Origin: a virus
Direction: 5' to 3' (one strand)
Virus record (IMG/VR): IMGVR_UViG_3300021197_000084
Span: 1 to 27,559 of that record
DNA: 27,559 nt
Below the pieces are notes generated by a model that saw nothing but the letters and a program-made list of their open reading frames with translations, had not been told where the DNA came from and did no database searches. Below are positions 16,109-22,191 of the stretch, in pieces (the stretch's first letter is position 1; the number at the start of each line of letters is the position of its first letter). A program made the position numbers and the translations under genes.

Positions 16109-16290
16109 TGCCTGCAAAAAAGAAATCAACAGTCAACAAGGCAGGTAATTATACCAAGCCTACAATGCGTAAGAACTTATTTAACAAAATTAAAGCAGGT
16201 TCTAAGGGCGGCAAAGCAGGGCAGTGGAGCGCACGAAAGGCTCAGATGCTTGCCAAGCAATACAAAGCTAAAGGAGGCGGTTACAAATGA
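16108..16290 (+). CDS. Small basic protein (60 aa)
   Basis: The protein is Lys/Gly/Ala-rich with hardly any acidic residue. The middle reads KAGSKGGKAGQWSARKAQML and the end is Gly-Gly-Gly-Tyr-Lys. From memory, very similar short proteins occur in many marine phages without an assigned function. The strong positive charge suggests nucleic-acid binding. It is the first of four such genes in a row and overlaps its neighbours by one (start) and three (end) bases, so the four are probably made together late in infection. Confidence 0.75.
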   Translation: MPAKKKSTVNKAGNYTKPTMRKNLFNKIKAGSKGGKAGQWSARKAQMLAKQYKAKGGGYK

Positions 16291-16433
16291 AAGTTAAAGC
16301 ACCTAAAGGCCATCACTGGATGAAACAAAAAGATGGTACAATGAATCTAATGAAGCACACTGGCAAGTTTGTTAAGCATAAAGGCGCTTCACTTGAAGCT
16401 AATTTTAAAGTACAAAAGGTTCATAAGAAATAA
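16287..16433 (+). CDS. Small basic protein (48 aa)
   Basis: A start ATG overlapping the previous TGA, with GGAGG about ten bases upstream (AAAGGAGGCGG), and a TAA overlapping the next ATG frame a 48-residue reading frame. It is Lys/His-rich (KAPKGHHWMKQKDGTMN, then KHTGKFVKHKG). There is no membrane helix. The good RBS and end-to-end coupling support a real gene. Its charge matches the other three members of this small cluster. Function is unknown; a role with DNA or RNA is inferred from charge alone. Confidence 0.65.
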   Translation: MKVKAPKGHHWMKQKDGTMNLMKHTGKFVKHKGASLEANFKVQKVHKK

Positions 16434-16675
16434 TGGCACTTAAAAAATCTCAAAAGTCTTTAAAGAAATGGACAAAGCAAAAGTGGACTACTGCATCTGG
16501 AAAACCTAGCGGTAAAACTGGCGAAGTCTATGCGCCTAAAAAGACTATACAGAAACTTAAATCAACTGCGGCAGGTAGAAAGAAGCTTGCGGCGGCGAAT
16601 AAAAAGAAAAGAGAAGCAACAGCCAAAGGTAAACAACACGCTAAGCATGGCCTTCATAAAGGAAAGAAACGATGA
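16433..16675 (+). CDS. Small basic protein, DUF5872-like (80 aa)
   Basis: The protein is extremely Lys-rich. Residues 10-36 (LKKWTKQKWTTASGKPSG, then TGEVYAPKK) match my memory of the DUF5872 pattern of an aromatic-basic stretch, 'SGKPS', then 'TGE-Y-P'. The C-terminal half is an Ala/Lys helix ending in KHGLHKGKKR. The family is spread among phages and bacteria and has no established function. Translation is coupled to both neighbours (TAATG at the start, ATGA at the end). DNA binding is inferred from charge. Confidence 0.75.
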   Translation: MALKKSQKSLKKWTKQKWTTASGKPSGKTGEVYAPKKTIQKLKSTAAGRKKLAAANKKKREATAKGKQHAKHGLHKGKKR

Positions 16676-16992
16676 GAGAAGACTACAAGAAAGGCGGTAA
16701 AGCTAAAAAGAAAAGAGACCCAAGACTAGAGAGGGCAGGAGTTAGTGGATTCAATAAACCGAAACGTACCCCCAAGCATCCAAAGAAAAGCCATGTTGTC
16801 GTGGCGAAAGAAGGTGACAAAATCAAGACGATTAGGTTTGGAGAACAAGGGGCAAGCACCGCAGGAAAACCCAAGGCGGGTGAATCTGACCGTATGAAAA
16901 AGAAACGAGCCTCTTTTAAAGCTCGTCATAGAAAAAATATAGCTAAAGGCAAAATGTCTGCGGCTTATTGGGCTAACAGAGAAAAGTGGTAG
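16672..16992 (+). CDS. Basic protein common in marine phages, DUF6321-like (106 aa)
   Basis: The pattern DPRLERAGVSGFNKPKRTPK, then SHVVVAKEGDKIKTIRFGEQ, then ARHRKNIAKGKMSAAYWAN closely resembles a protein that I recall in many marine phages (annotated as DUF6321 in some). The middle forms a small predicted beta unit around the IKTIRFG strand, flanked by basic segments. There is no catalytic motif. It is the last and largest of the basic cluster, with GAGAGAAG-type sequence at its overlapping start. Function is unknown; I would not go beyond 'probable nucleic-acid-associated'. Confidence 0.8.
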   Translation: MREDYKKGGKAKKKRDPRLERAGVSGFNKPKRTPKHPKKSHVVVAKEGDKIKTIRFGEQGASTAGKPKAGESDRMKKKRASFKARHRKNIAKGKMSAAYWANREKW

Positions 16993-16995
16993 ACT

Positions 16996-17151
16996 ATGCA
17001 GAGGATATGGACACTGTGGGCTTTAAGCCTAGGCGAAACAGTGGATAGCACATCTTCTGATGCCCATACTGTAGCTGTAATAAAGACAGTACTGGTTGTT
17101 ATTAATTTGTTCTGTTGTTTTTGTATTATATATAATACGTTTTCAGGCTAA
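16996..17151 (+). CDS. Small C-terminal membrane protein (51 aa)
   Basis: ATG follows the preceding stop by three bases. The N-terminal half contains LWALSLGETVDSTSSD, and residues 28-47 form one membrane span (VIKTVLVVINLFCCFCIIY) that includes Cys-Cys and another Cys. From memory, short marine phage proteins with the same 'LW-x-L-x-LGE' start and C-terminal helix are frequent and unassigned. It is the last gene of the + strand block; its stop overlaps the stop of the opposing gene by four bases (17148-17151), so the two messages are antisense at this junction. Confidence 0.65.
   Translation: MQRIWTLWALSLGETVDSTSSDAHTVAVIKTVLVVINLFCCFCIIYNTFSG
17123..17138. other. 16-bp perfect palindrome at the convergent junction
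   Basis: GTATTATATATAATAC is identical to its reverse complement. It lies inside the 3' end of the last + gene, 10 bases before the overlapping stop codons. On the + strand it is followed by CGTTTTC, on the - strand by AAAAACAACAG. As RNA it gives only a six-pair A/U-rich stem with a four-base loop, so it would be a weak terminator. It could instead be a site bound by a dimeric protein. No further evidence is visible. Confidence 0.4.
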
Positions 17152-17375
17152 TCTACAACATGATTAAGCGCACTTAACTCTGACTCTAAAAACTCATGCA
17201 TTTCTTCTAGTTTTGGTTTCGTAAGCTGTACAATGTTTCTTATAATAGACAGTTCATCATCTTTAAAAACCCTGTGCAAATCCTTTTCGGGTATGCCGCT
17301 CATCTCTGTAACGACATGCCCGTCAGAATTAACAAGTATTTTAAAGCTTATTATATTCCCTTCTTTAAAGCTCAC
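17148..17375 (-). CDS. Hypothetical protein at the end of the replication operon (75 aa)
   Basis: The start is uncertain. GTG codons occur at 17384, 17381 and 17375; AGGTGG within the last codons of nrdJ is five bases before GTG 17375, so I prefer that one. The protein is acidic and soluble, with SFKEGNIISFKILVNSDGHV (two strands) and a long C-terminal helix containing LTKPKLEEMHEFLESE. No domain is recognised. It overlaps the end of nrdJ by 11 bases and shares its last four bases with the opposing + gene. It is the last gene of the - block. Function is unknown. Confidence 0.65.
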   Translation of the reverse strand: MSFKEGNIISFKILVNSDGHVVTEMSGIPEKDLHRVFKDDELSIIRNIVQLTKPKLEEMHEFLESELSALNHVVD

Positions 17376-19239
17376 AAGCACCACCTACACAAGCCAACTC
17401 CTGTGAGCCTGTAGTATTATCTTCCTGTTCAAAGTCTCCTAGGTCTTCCCAATCAACTCCCTTTGGCATAGAAGTTAGTAGCTCTTTATATTTATCGGCA
17501 TCTATGTCCTCATAAGGAGCTTGCTGATATACATGATCACTGTATGGAAGTAAGCTAATACCGCTACACAAATCAAAGTTCTCCCAAATCCACTGCGCTA
17601 CCTGAAGAAACTCATCGTCTGTGTAGTAGACTGTGATACTTGGTTTATGTTCGCACCAATGGTTCTGATATGTTTTCCACAAAGCCAATTGTTGCATAGC
17701 TCCAACTTGTTTAACTGTTGTACTGGTCTTAGGAGACTTTACAGGAAAACTAAACACAACAGAAGAGGGAGACATAACATCTTGCTCTACTGGGAATCCT
17801 GCTTGCTCCATAAAGACTGCAAGTGGGTCTTTCTTATCTGAACGTACTCGTCTAATGTAGTGCTTAGAAAAACGAGGATGAATACCAGAGGCACTATCAA
17901 CAAGCTGAGATACAGTACCGCTTGGCTTAACACAAGTAATAGCCACAGACTGATTGATTCCAAGCTTCTCAGCCCACTTCTTATTGGTTTTAATAGCAAC
18001 ATCCTTTAGCTCCTCTAGCCACTGTGCTGTTTTGTCTGAGGATACCCCCAAAGTAGGATGATCCATAATGCCTGTCATGCTTAAACCTAACAGTGCTTCT
18101 TCTTCTGTGTTTCGCTTCCAAACATTCCGCAAATAACGGAAGTCTGTAAGGGTTGCTTGTAGTGTACCAATAATAGCGGCTGTTTCTACTTTAGATTTAA
18201 GAGTCTTTAAATTATCATCAGACCGTATAACTACCTCAGACAAGTTACAGAACTGATTACTGCGTAGTATTATTTCACTACATGGATTAGTACCAAAGTC
18301 TTGCTCAGAATCTCTACGACCATTGAGGCTTGCAACTTTCTGTGCCGCAACACGACTAAAGATACCACGCTCACCCGCTTTAGATTCATACATAGTACTC
18401 ATCTCGTTTAAGAAAGCTTCAAAGTCAGGCTTCTCTGTGTAGGCTACGCTGTTATTTGCTAGTCTTCTTTGTCCCTCGTTCTCCCACCAAGCTCCATTCT
18501 TAGCTCTAGCCATGCGTTGATCAGTTAAATTAGATAAGCTTATGAGTGCTGAGCGCCTAACGCCACCTACAACTACAATGTCTGCAATCTTACACACAAT
18601 ATCGTGGCACTCTAAGGATGTTAGCTTGCGTCCTGCGGCTTTAGAGAACACACTTACACAAAAGTTAAATAAATCTATGAGTGGCTCTGGCCCTGATGCA
18701 CGACCACCAAATGTTTTAAGTCTTTCTCCTGCACCACGCACTTTACTCATGTCCCACTTAGGAATCTTACCTGCGTACAGCATAGCAACAAGCTCACGGA
18801 ATGCAGATGCCCAACCAATCTTACTGTCAGCTACAACAATCACAGTGTCTGTAGGGTGAAAGCTCTCAGCAACCTCTGGAAGTTTGTTTATGAAGTTGCG
18901 CTCTACACTAAACCCAACACCAGTACCACACATAAGCACATACATAAGCTCGTCAAAAGAACGAGGAGAATCTATATGCAAGTAACTACAGTTAAACCCT
19001 GCTACATTATCTTTATCTAGTGCTTGACCTGCTGTCATCATGCATCTCATACTAGGCATGACTTCTAAATTATGTATTGCATCGTATATTTTTTTACCTT
19101 CACGAACTGTTATCTGTTCACGATCTCTCCAGAACTGAACATAACGATAAACTGTTTCTTCCCATGTTTCTCTGCGGCTTTGTTCGGGTAGCCATCGTGC
19201 GTAGCGTGACTTGTGTATAAACTGTTGGTACTGATCCAT
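17365..19239 (-). CDS. nrdJ: Class II (adenosylcobalamin-dependent) ribonucleotide reductase
   Basis: This 624-aa enzyme turns ribonucleotides into deoxynucleotides for phage DNA synthesis with a B12 coenzyme. Cys84 (FNCSYL) and Cys331 (FCNLSE) match the redox pair C119/C419 of Lactobacillus leichmannii RTPR. Asn318, Cys320 and Glu322 (NPCSEI) match the radical site with C408 and E410. The 11-residue spacing between C320 and C331 is the same as in that enzyme. The C-terminal C617 and C622 (CVGGACEL) match the C731/C736 shuttle pair, again five residues apart. The protein is shorter than the 739-aa Lactobacillus form. It belongs to the monomeric NTP-type class. AGAGGAA precedes the ATG. Marine podophages of the SIO1/cobavirus type are known to carry this class. 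B12 must come from the host or the medium. Confidence 0.95.
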   Translation of the reverse strand: MDQYQQFIHKSRYARWLPEQSRRETWEETVYRYVQFWRDREQITVREGKKIYDAIHNLEVMPSMRCMMTAGQALDKDNVAGFNCSYLHIDSPRSFDELMYVLMCGTGVGFSVERNFINKLPEVAESFHPTDTVIVVADSKIGWASAFRELVAMLYAGKIPKWDMSKVRGAGERLKTFGGRASGPEPLIDLFNFCVSVFSKAAGRKLTSLECHDIVCKIADIVVVGGVRRSALISLSNLTDQRMARAKNGAWWENEGQRRLANNSVAYTEKPDFEAFLNEMSTMYESKAGERGIFSRVAAQKVASLNGRRDSEQDFGTNPCSEIILRSNQFCNLSEVVIRSDDNLKTLKSKVETAAIIGTLQATLTDFRYLRNVWKRNTEEEALLGLSMTGIMDHPTLGVSSDKTAQWLEELKDVAIKTNKKWAEKLGINQSVAITCVKPSGTVSQLVDSASGIHPRFSKHYIRRVRSDKKDPLAVFMEQAGFPVEQDVMSPSSVVFSFPVKSPKTSTTVKQVGAMQQLALWKTYQNHWCEHKPSITVYYTDDEFLQVAQWIWENFDLCSGISLLPYSDHVYQQAPYEDIDADKYKELLTSMPKGVDWEDLGDFEQEDNTTGSQELACVGGACEL

Positions 19240-19241
19240 TG

Positions 19242-19382
19242 TTATTCCTCTGTAAAATATTTAATGTTTTTGTTTTCTTTGCGCCTAGTCTCTTTTAGTT
19301 TAGAAGAACTCTGAATCTTTTTAAACTTCTTCTTCCTTAAAAAACTATCTCTTCTTTTATCTTTACGATTAACTTCTTCCAT
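19242..19382 (-). CDS. Basic micropeptide between DUF3310 gene and nrdJ (46 aa)
   Basis: ATG at 19382 lies inside the last codons of the upstream DUF3310 gene (14-base overlap), and TAA at 19242 lies inside the RBS region of nrdJ, so the reading frame fills the gap exactly. The peptide is dominated by Lys and Arg (VNRKDKRRDSFLRKKKFKKI) with a few Glu at both ends. There is no membrane helix. A purine-rich AGAGAAAAAAG stands upstream. The exact fit between the two genes supports it, the low-complexity sequence argues for caution. Function is unknown. Confidence 0.5.
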   Translation of the reverse strand: MEEVNRKDKRRDSFLRKKKFKKIQSSSKLKETRRKENKNIKYFTEE

Positions 19383-19722
19383 CTTTTTTCTCTAATAGTT
19401 CGACTATTTTATTTAAATACCATATAGCTTTACGTGCATCCTGTATAGGTTTGTCTTTGTTAAACAACCTAGAGCCTGTATATTTTAACACATTGCCGTG
19501 GCAATAAACAATAGCACCTTCAACACCTAGTACATCTACAATGTAATCAATAGTTTCTATACTTCCGTGGTTGTAATGCGGAGGGTGATCAACCGCCTCA
19601 GTAATAGCAGAGGAGGCTTTACTCCAACCTCTAGTAGCTCTGTCCCACTCTTCGGGTGTAGCATCATTAAGTCTAGATATATCTTGTTTCATTTTTAAGT
19701 ACTCTTCTATTTCGTTAGTCAT
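19369..19722 (-). CDS. DUF3310 protein, related to the C-terminal half of T7 gp1.7
   Basis: Residues 45-110 carry the DUF3310 signature: VDHPPHYNHGSIETIDYI, then YCHGNVLKY (73-81), then D-A-R-K-A-I-W-Y-L-N-K. T7 gp1.7 has the same plan in its C-terminal half (P-S-H-Y, E-A-I-E-V-I, Y-C-F-G-N-I-L-K-Y, K-A-D-F-Y). T7 gp1.7 is described as a nucleotide kinase acting on dTMP and dGMP and lacks a classical Walker motif. A role in nucleotide supply would fit the neighbourhood of nrdJ, but the N-terminal part differs, so kinase activity is inference. It overlaps the end of the endonuclease gene by eight bases. Confidence 0.88.
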   Translation of the reverse strand: MTNEIEEYLKMKQDISRLNDATPEEWDRATRGWSKASSAITEAVDHPPHYNHGSIETIDYIVDVLGVEGAIVYCHGNVLKYTGSRLFNKDKPIQDARKAIWYLNKIVELLEKKDGRS

Positions 19723-20185
19723 TAAAAGTTTCTCTCTTCTTTACGTTGATCCAGTTGTCAGGTATACTATTCTCACTGAACCATCTAAAGTCGTTGGCAC
19801 TAGCCCACTCTCCGTGGCTTCTTTTAGTTCCGTCCTTGCGCCTCTTAGCTTGAGGCATTGGGGCGCTAGGATTAGCAAACAAAAACACTAGCTCAGTGTC
19901 TTCGGGTAAAGCCTTACTGATCCAAATGTATTTACTGTACTCTGCGTAGTCCCAAAATCTACCCTTGGCTTCAAGTAATATTTTCTTCCCTTCAATCTCC
20001 CGTATAAAATCAGGATGATAATGATGATCAACGGTGTACGGGAGCTTATCAGTATGACAACTCCAAGAGTCTAGTATGCCTGTATGTAATTCGTATTCCC
20101 AATTAGAGTCATAACCAACCACTAAGTTTTTAGACTCAGGGCGAACTGCTCTGGGCTTACGCTTACCCTTTCTTATTTTAGTCAA
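19715..20185 (-). CDS. T7 endonuclease I-like Holliday junction resolvase
   Basis: This 156-aa nuclease should cleave branched DNA such as Holliday junctions and replication intermediates and help degrade host DNA, as T7 gp3 does. Catalytic residues line up with T7 endonuclease I E20, D55, E65 and K67: Glu30 (SNWEYEL), Asp59 (HPDF), Glu72 and Lys74 (LLEAKG). The C-terminal part follows T7 gp3 as well (SHGEWA near 124-129, then I-P-D-N-W-I). The length (156) is close to the 149 of T7. The start is a TTG at 20185 that overlaps the TGA of the upstream gene (TTGA); AGAGG lies about 11 bases before it. The basic N-terminal 20 residues are extra. Confidence 0.93.
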   Translation of the reverse strand: MTKIRKGKRKPRAVRPESKNLVVGYDSNWEYELHTGILDSWSCHTDKLPYTVDHHYHPDFIREIEGKKILLEAKGRFWDYAEYSKYIWISKALPEDTELVFLFANPSAPMPQAKRRKDGTKRSHGEWASANDFRWFSENSIPDNWINVKKRETFND

Positions 20186-20343
20186 TGTATAATCGCCTCT
20201 CTTTTTTCTAGCTCTAAACCTATTATAGCGTGGAGATCAGAAAGAAACTCACTATCTACATCGGCTATGGTATTGTCTGAGTTGTAAAGAAAACTGCCTA
20301 CTGCTATAATCATTTGATTAACATCTAAGACTTTGCTATCCAT
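20182..20343 (-). CDS. Hypothetical small acidic protein (53 aa)
   Basis: The frame runs from ATG 20343, which lies inside the end of the upstream gene, to TGA 20182, which overlaps the TTG start of endonuclease I. AAAGGATAT just upstream gives an RBS. The protein is acidic and probably helical (VLDVNQMIIAVGSFLYNSDN, then DVDSEFLSDLHAIIGLELEK). No domain is known to me. The end-to-end overlaps with both neighbours support a real gene. Because it couples translation to the unusual TTG start, it may also serve to set endonuclease I level. Confidence 0.6.
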   Translation of the reverse strand: MDSKVLDVNQMIIAVGSFLYNSDNTIADVDSEFLSDLHAIIGLELEKREAIIH

Positions 20344-20609
20344 TGTATATCCTTTAGAGTTATACTTTCAATAGCACGATCAGGCCACAAAACTAACAGT
20401 CTTTTTATTTTATTTTTAATCCACTTAGGGTGATAGGCGTTTAAGTACATAGTTCGTTCAGCCATAAAGTGAGTTTGTGTGGGCATAAAGTTTAAATAAT
20501 TTTTAGTATTTATTTTAAGGCCCTCTTCTTCGTTCAACAAACTACGCAACCAATCAACAAGAATCACTGAGGCTTGAGCTTGGATGCGCTTGGTTTTCTT
20601 TTTGTTCAT
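20325..20609 (-). CDS. Hypothetical protein, marine phage type (94 aa)
   Basis: GAGGA is six bases before the ATG, which overlaps the exonuclease stop (ATGA). The protein is basic at the N-terminus, then mixed helical: VILVDWLRSLLNEEEG, then KNYLNFMPTQTHFMAERTMY and LNAYHPKWIKNKIKRL. The 'A-x-V-x-x-V-D-W-L' and 'H-P-K-W' patterns are, from memory, shared with unassigned proteins of other marine podophages, where they also lie near replication genes. No catalytic motif is seen. A link to replication or recombination is inferred from location only. Confidence 0.75.
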   Translation of the reverse strand: MNKKKTKRIQAQASVILVDWLRSLLNEEEGLKINTKNYLNFMPTQTHFMAERTMYLNAYHPKWIKNKIKRLLVLWPDRAIESITLKDIQWIAKS

Positions 20610-21460
20610 ATTAATTCCTCGACTTTAGGTTCAACTTCTACTTTAGTTAAGTACGCTAAACCATTGGAATACTTGAAAGTTCTTAGGCCTGCTCCATCGT
20701 TGGAGTCTTTGTAGCATTCATATTTATACTTACACCAACTACAACCTTTAGGTAATTTCATGTTGCCTTTCTTACCATCAGGTATGGGAGTATAGCATAA
20801 TTCAGGAGGGGTGTCAAGCTTTAATGCAGGAATCAGAGATTTAATTGATGTTTTTATGTTAGGCTTGTCCATGTCATCGGGCGTGTACATGCACAACTCG
20901 CCGCTCTCTTTGTTGATAACCAAGAACCCGCCATTATCTGTACCCTCTGCCGCTTCATACCCTGCAAGCTGACCAAGGTATCCAAAGGGATCGTCCTGTG
21001 CTAAGCGGCCATCTTTAAACTTGTTAAACGCAAAGCGAGAAGCAGTCTTGACATCCACTACCTCACCGTTTATCTTGCAATCCATGTGACCTACAATACC
21101 ATTAACATCTACTTCTTTCTGTTCATCTGTTACTTTGTGGTCTGTCATTCTTACAAGCATCAACACAATCTCTTCAAGCAAGTGGCCGTACAGGAACTTG
21201 ATTTGCGTTGGGCCATCAACAAGACCACGGCCTTGAGGATCACGCTTCTCAAACCACAACTGTCGTGCGGGCTTGCCGACATTAGACATACGCACAGTGA
21301 ATTCTTTGTTACGCTCAGAAGGAGATGCCCAAGACATCAAAGCCTCTTTAATACCTACTAAAGTATTATCAATGTCTTTTTCTGTAAGCGGTAAGGGCTT
21401 GCCATCTGACAAACCTTCAAGGTGTTTGTAGATGTCAGGCACTACATTATTAAGACTCAT
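20606..21460 (-). CDS. PD-(D/E)XK exonuclease with Fe-S cluster Cys (Cas4/RecB-like)
   Basis: The 284-aa protein has the core of this nuclease family: Asp127 (GHMDC), Asp136-x-Lys138 (VDVKTAS), and Gln164-x-x-x-Tyr168 (GQLAGY). Cys222, Cys240, Cys243 and Cys249 (ELCY, then CSWCKYKYEC) resemble the four Cys that hold a 4Fe-4S cluster in Cas4-type and AddB-type nucleases. It probably degrades DNA ends, replacing the T7 gp6 exonuclease, and could work with SSB in recombination. It is not part of a CRISPR system: there is no cas1, cas2 or array here. AAGGA eight bases before the ATG lies inside the end of the GIY-YIG-like gene, with an 11-base overlap. Confidence 0.88.
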   Translation of the reverse strand: MSLNNVVPDIYKHLEGLSDGKPLPLTEKDIDNTLVGIKEALMSWASPSERNKEFTVRMSNVGKPARQLWFEKRDPQGRGLVDGPTQIKFLYGHLLEEIVLMLVRMTDHKVTDEQKEVDVNGIVGHMDCKINGEVVDVKTASRFAFNKFKDGRLAQDDPFGYLGQLAGYEAAEGTDNGGFLVINKESGELCMYTPDDMDKPNIKTSIKSLIPALKLDTPPELCYTPIPDGKKGNMKLPKGCSWCKYKYECYKDSNDGAGLRTFKYSNGLAYLTKVEVEPKVEELI

Positions 21461-21917
21461 TGGGCATATCCTTTATAATAGTTTTAATTTTATTTAAAGA
21501 GAGCTTAAACCATTCTCCTCTGTTATCGCATCCTGTTGCTGTAAGTTTATCATGTACTAATTTTTCTGTCTTTTTTCTATCGGCAAAAAACTCAGAGTAC
21601 TCTAATTTAAAATCACGTAAAGGACTAGATGTTTGATAAGTTCTACACCTGTCCTCTGCATCTACAGCCATGCCAACCTTGTACCAACCTTTCCATGCAG
21701 GGTTAGATACTACATAGATGTGGCCTCGTTTTACTTTATCGTACTTGTTATAAACTGCCTGACCTATAGAGGCCGCTAGTCTTTTAAGTTTATTTTTTCT
21801 ATTCTTAATTGTATCACAAGCGTTGCAAATATAGTTACACTTTTTAAGATTAGAAGCGTAAAAGTTTTCTTCTGTTAAAAGAACATTACAATGATTACAG
21901 ATTTTATTGTCTTTCAT
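21450..21917 (-). CDS. Zinc-finger plus GIY-YIG-like (T5orf172-type) nuclease
   Basis: Residues 7-34 carry two Cys pairs (CNHC and, at 31-34, CNAC), a likely zinc finger. Residues 65-140 look like a T5orf172/MUG113-type GIY-YIG domain: HIYVVSN at 66-72, WYKVG at 78-82, Arg90 in a DRCRTYQ segment, a helix with KTEKLVHDKL, and Gly-Glu135-Trp-Phe. Such genes in phages are often free-standing homing endonucleases, which spread by cutting genomes that lack them. Here it lies between DNA polymerase and exonuclease genes and overlaps both sides, with the RBS of the exonuclease in its 3' end. It may also be a fixed component of the module. Activity is inferred from motifs. Confidence 0.82.
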   Translation of the reverse strand: MKDNKICNHCNVLLTEENFYASNLKKCNYICNACDTIKNRKNKLKRLAASIGQAVYNKYDKVKRGHIYVVSNPAWKGWYKVGMAVDAEDRCRTYQTSSPLRDFKLEYSEFFADRKKTEKLVHDKLTATGCDNRGEWFKLSLNKIKTIIKDMPNES

Positions 21918-22191
21918 AATAGTCTATAGCCTCTATTATTTCGTAATCGTTATCGTCTTCTAAAGTTCCAAGCTTTAGAGGGACAACATCTTTATCTCCA
22001 GTGTGTACTATCTTATGTCCTGTTATTACATACATACATTCTATTAAAACATCTTTTTTGTAATTTAAAACTTTTACTGCCACCAAAGGTTTCGTCCCAG
22101 TGGGCATCCTAAATATCCCACCTATAGGGACATTGTATCTCAAGTTCACAAACTCTCGAAGCTTTACCGCAGTAGTCTCAGTGTGTTTCAC
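21904..22191 (-). CDS. Hypothetical protein downstream of DNA polymerase (95 aa)
   Basis: Two GTG starts are possible. GTG 22191 has GGGGAG seven bases upstream, while GTG 22221 has no RBS, so I choose 22191. The protein starts KHTETTAVKLREFVNLRYNV and then seems to form a small beta-rich unit (IFRMPTGTKPLVAVKVLNY, IECMYVITG), with an acidic end. No motif is recognised. It overlaps the polymerase stop by 14 bases and the next ATG by 14 bases. Its position suggests a replication accessory factor, but no feature supports a specific role. Confidence 0.65.
   Translation of the reverse strand: MKHTETTAVKLREFVNLRYNVPIGGIFRMPTGTKPLVAVKVLNYKKDVLIECMYVITGHKIVHTGDKDVVPLKLGTLEDDNDYEIIEAIDYYERQ

Noticed and set aside
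16683-16929. Two antisense frames over the basic protein gene
   Set aside because: Lys/Arg codons read backwards give Phe/Leu-rich frames; no RBS and poor fit with the convergent layout.
17123-17138. Palindrome considered as a strong bidirectional terminator
   Set aside because: The stem is short and purely A/U with a four-base loop and has no clean U tract on either side, so it is recorded as a palindrome only.
18542-18859. + strand frame of 105 aa inside nrdJ
   Set aside because: It is antisense to a strongly conserved enzyme gene whose catalytic residues are in the other strand; composition is Thr/Ser/Pro-rich as expected for a shadow.
20606-21460. Cas4-like protein considered as evidence of a CRISPR-Cas system
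   Set aside because: No cas1, cas2, effector gene or repeat array is present; phage replication genes surround it.
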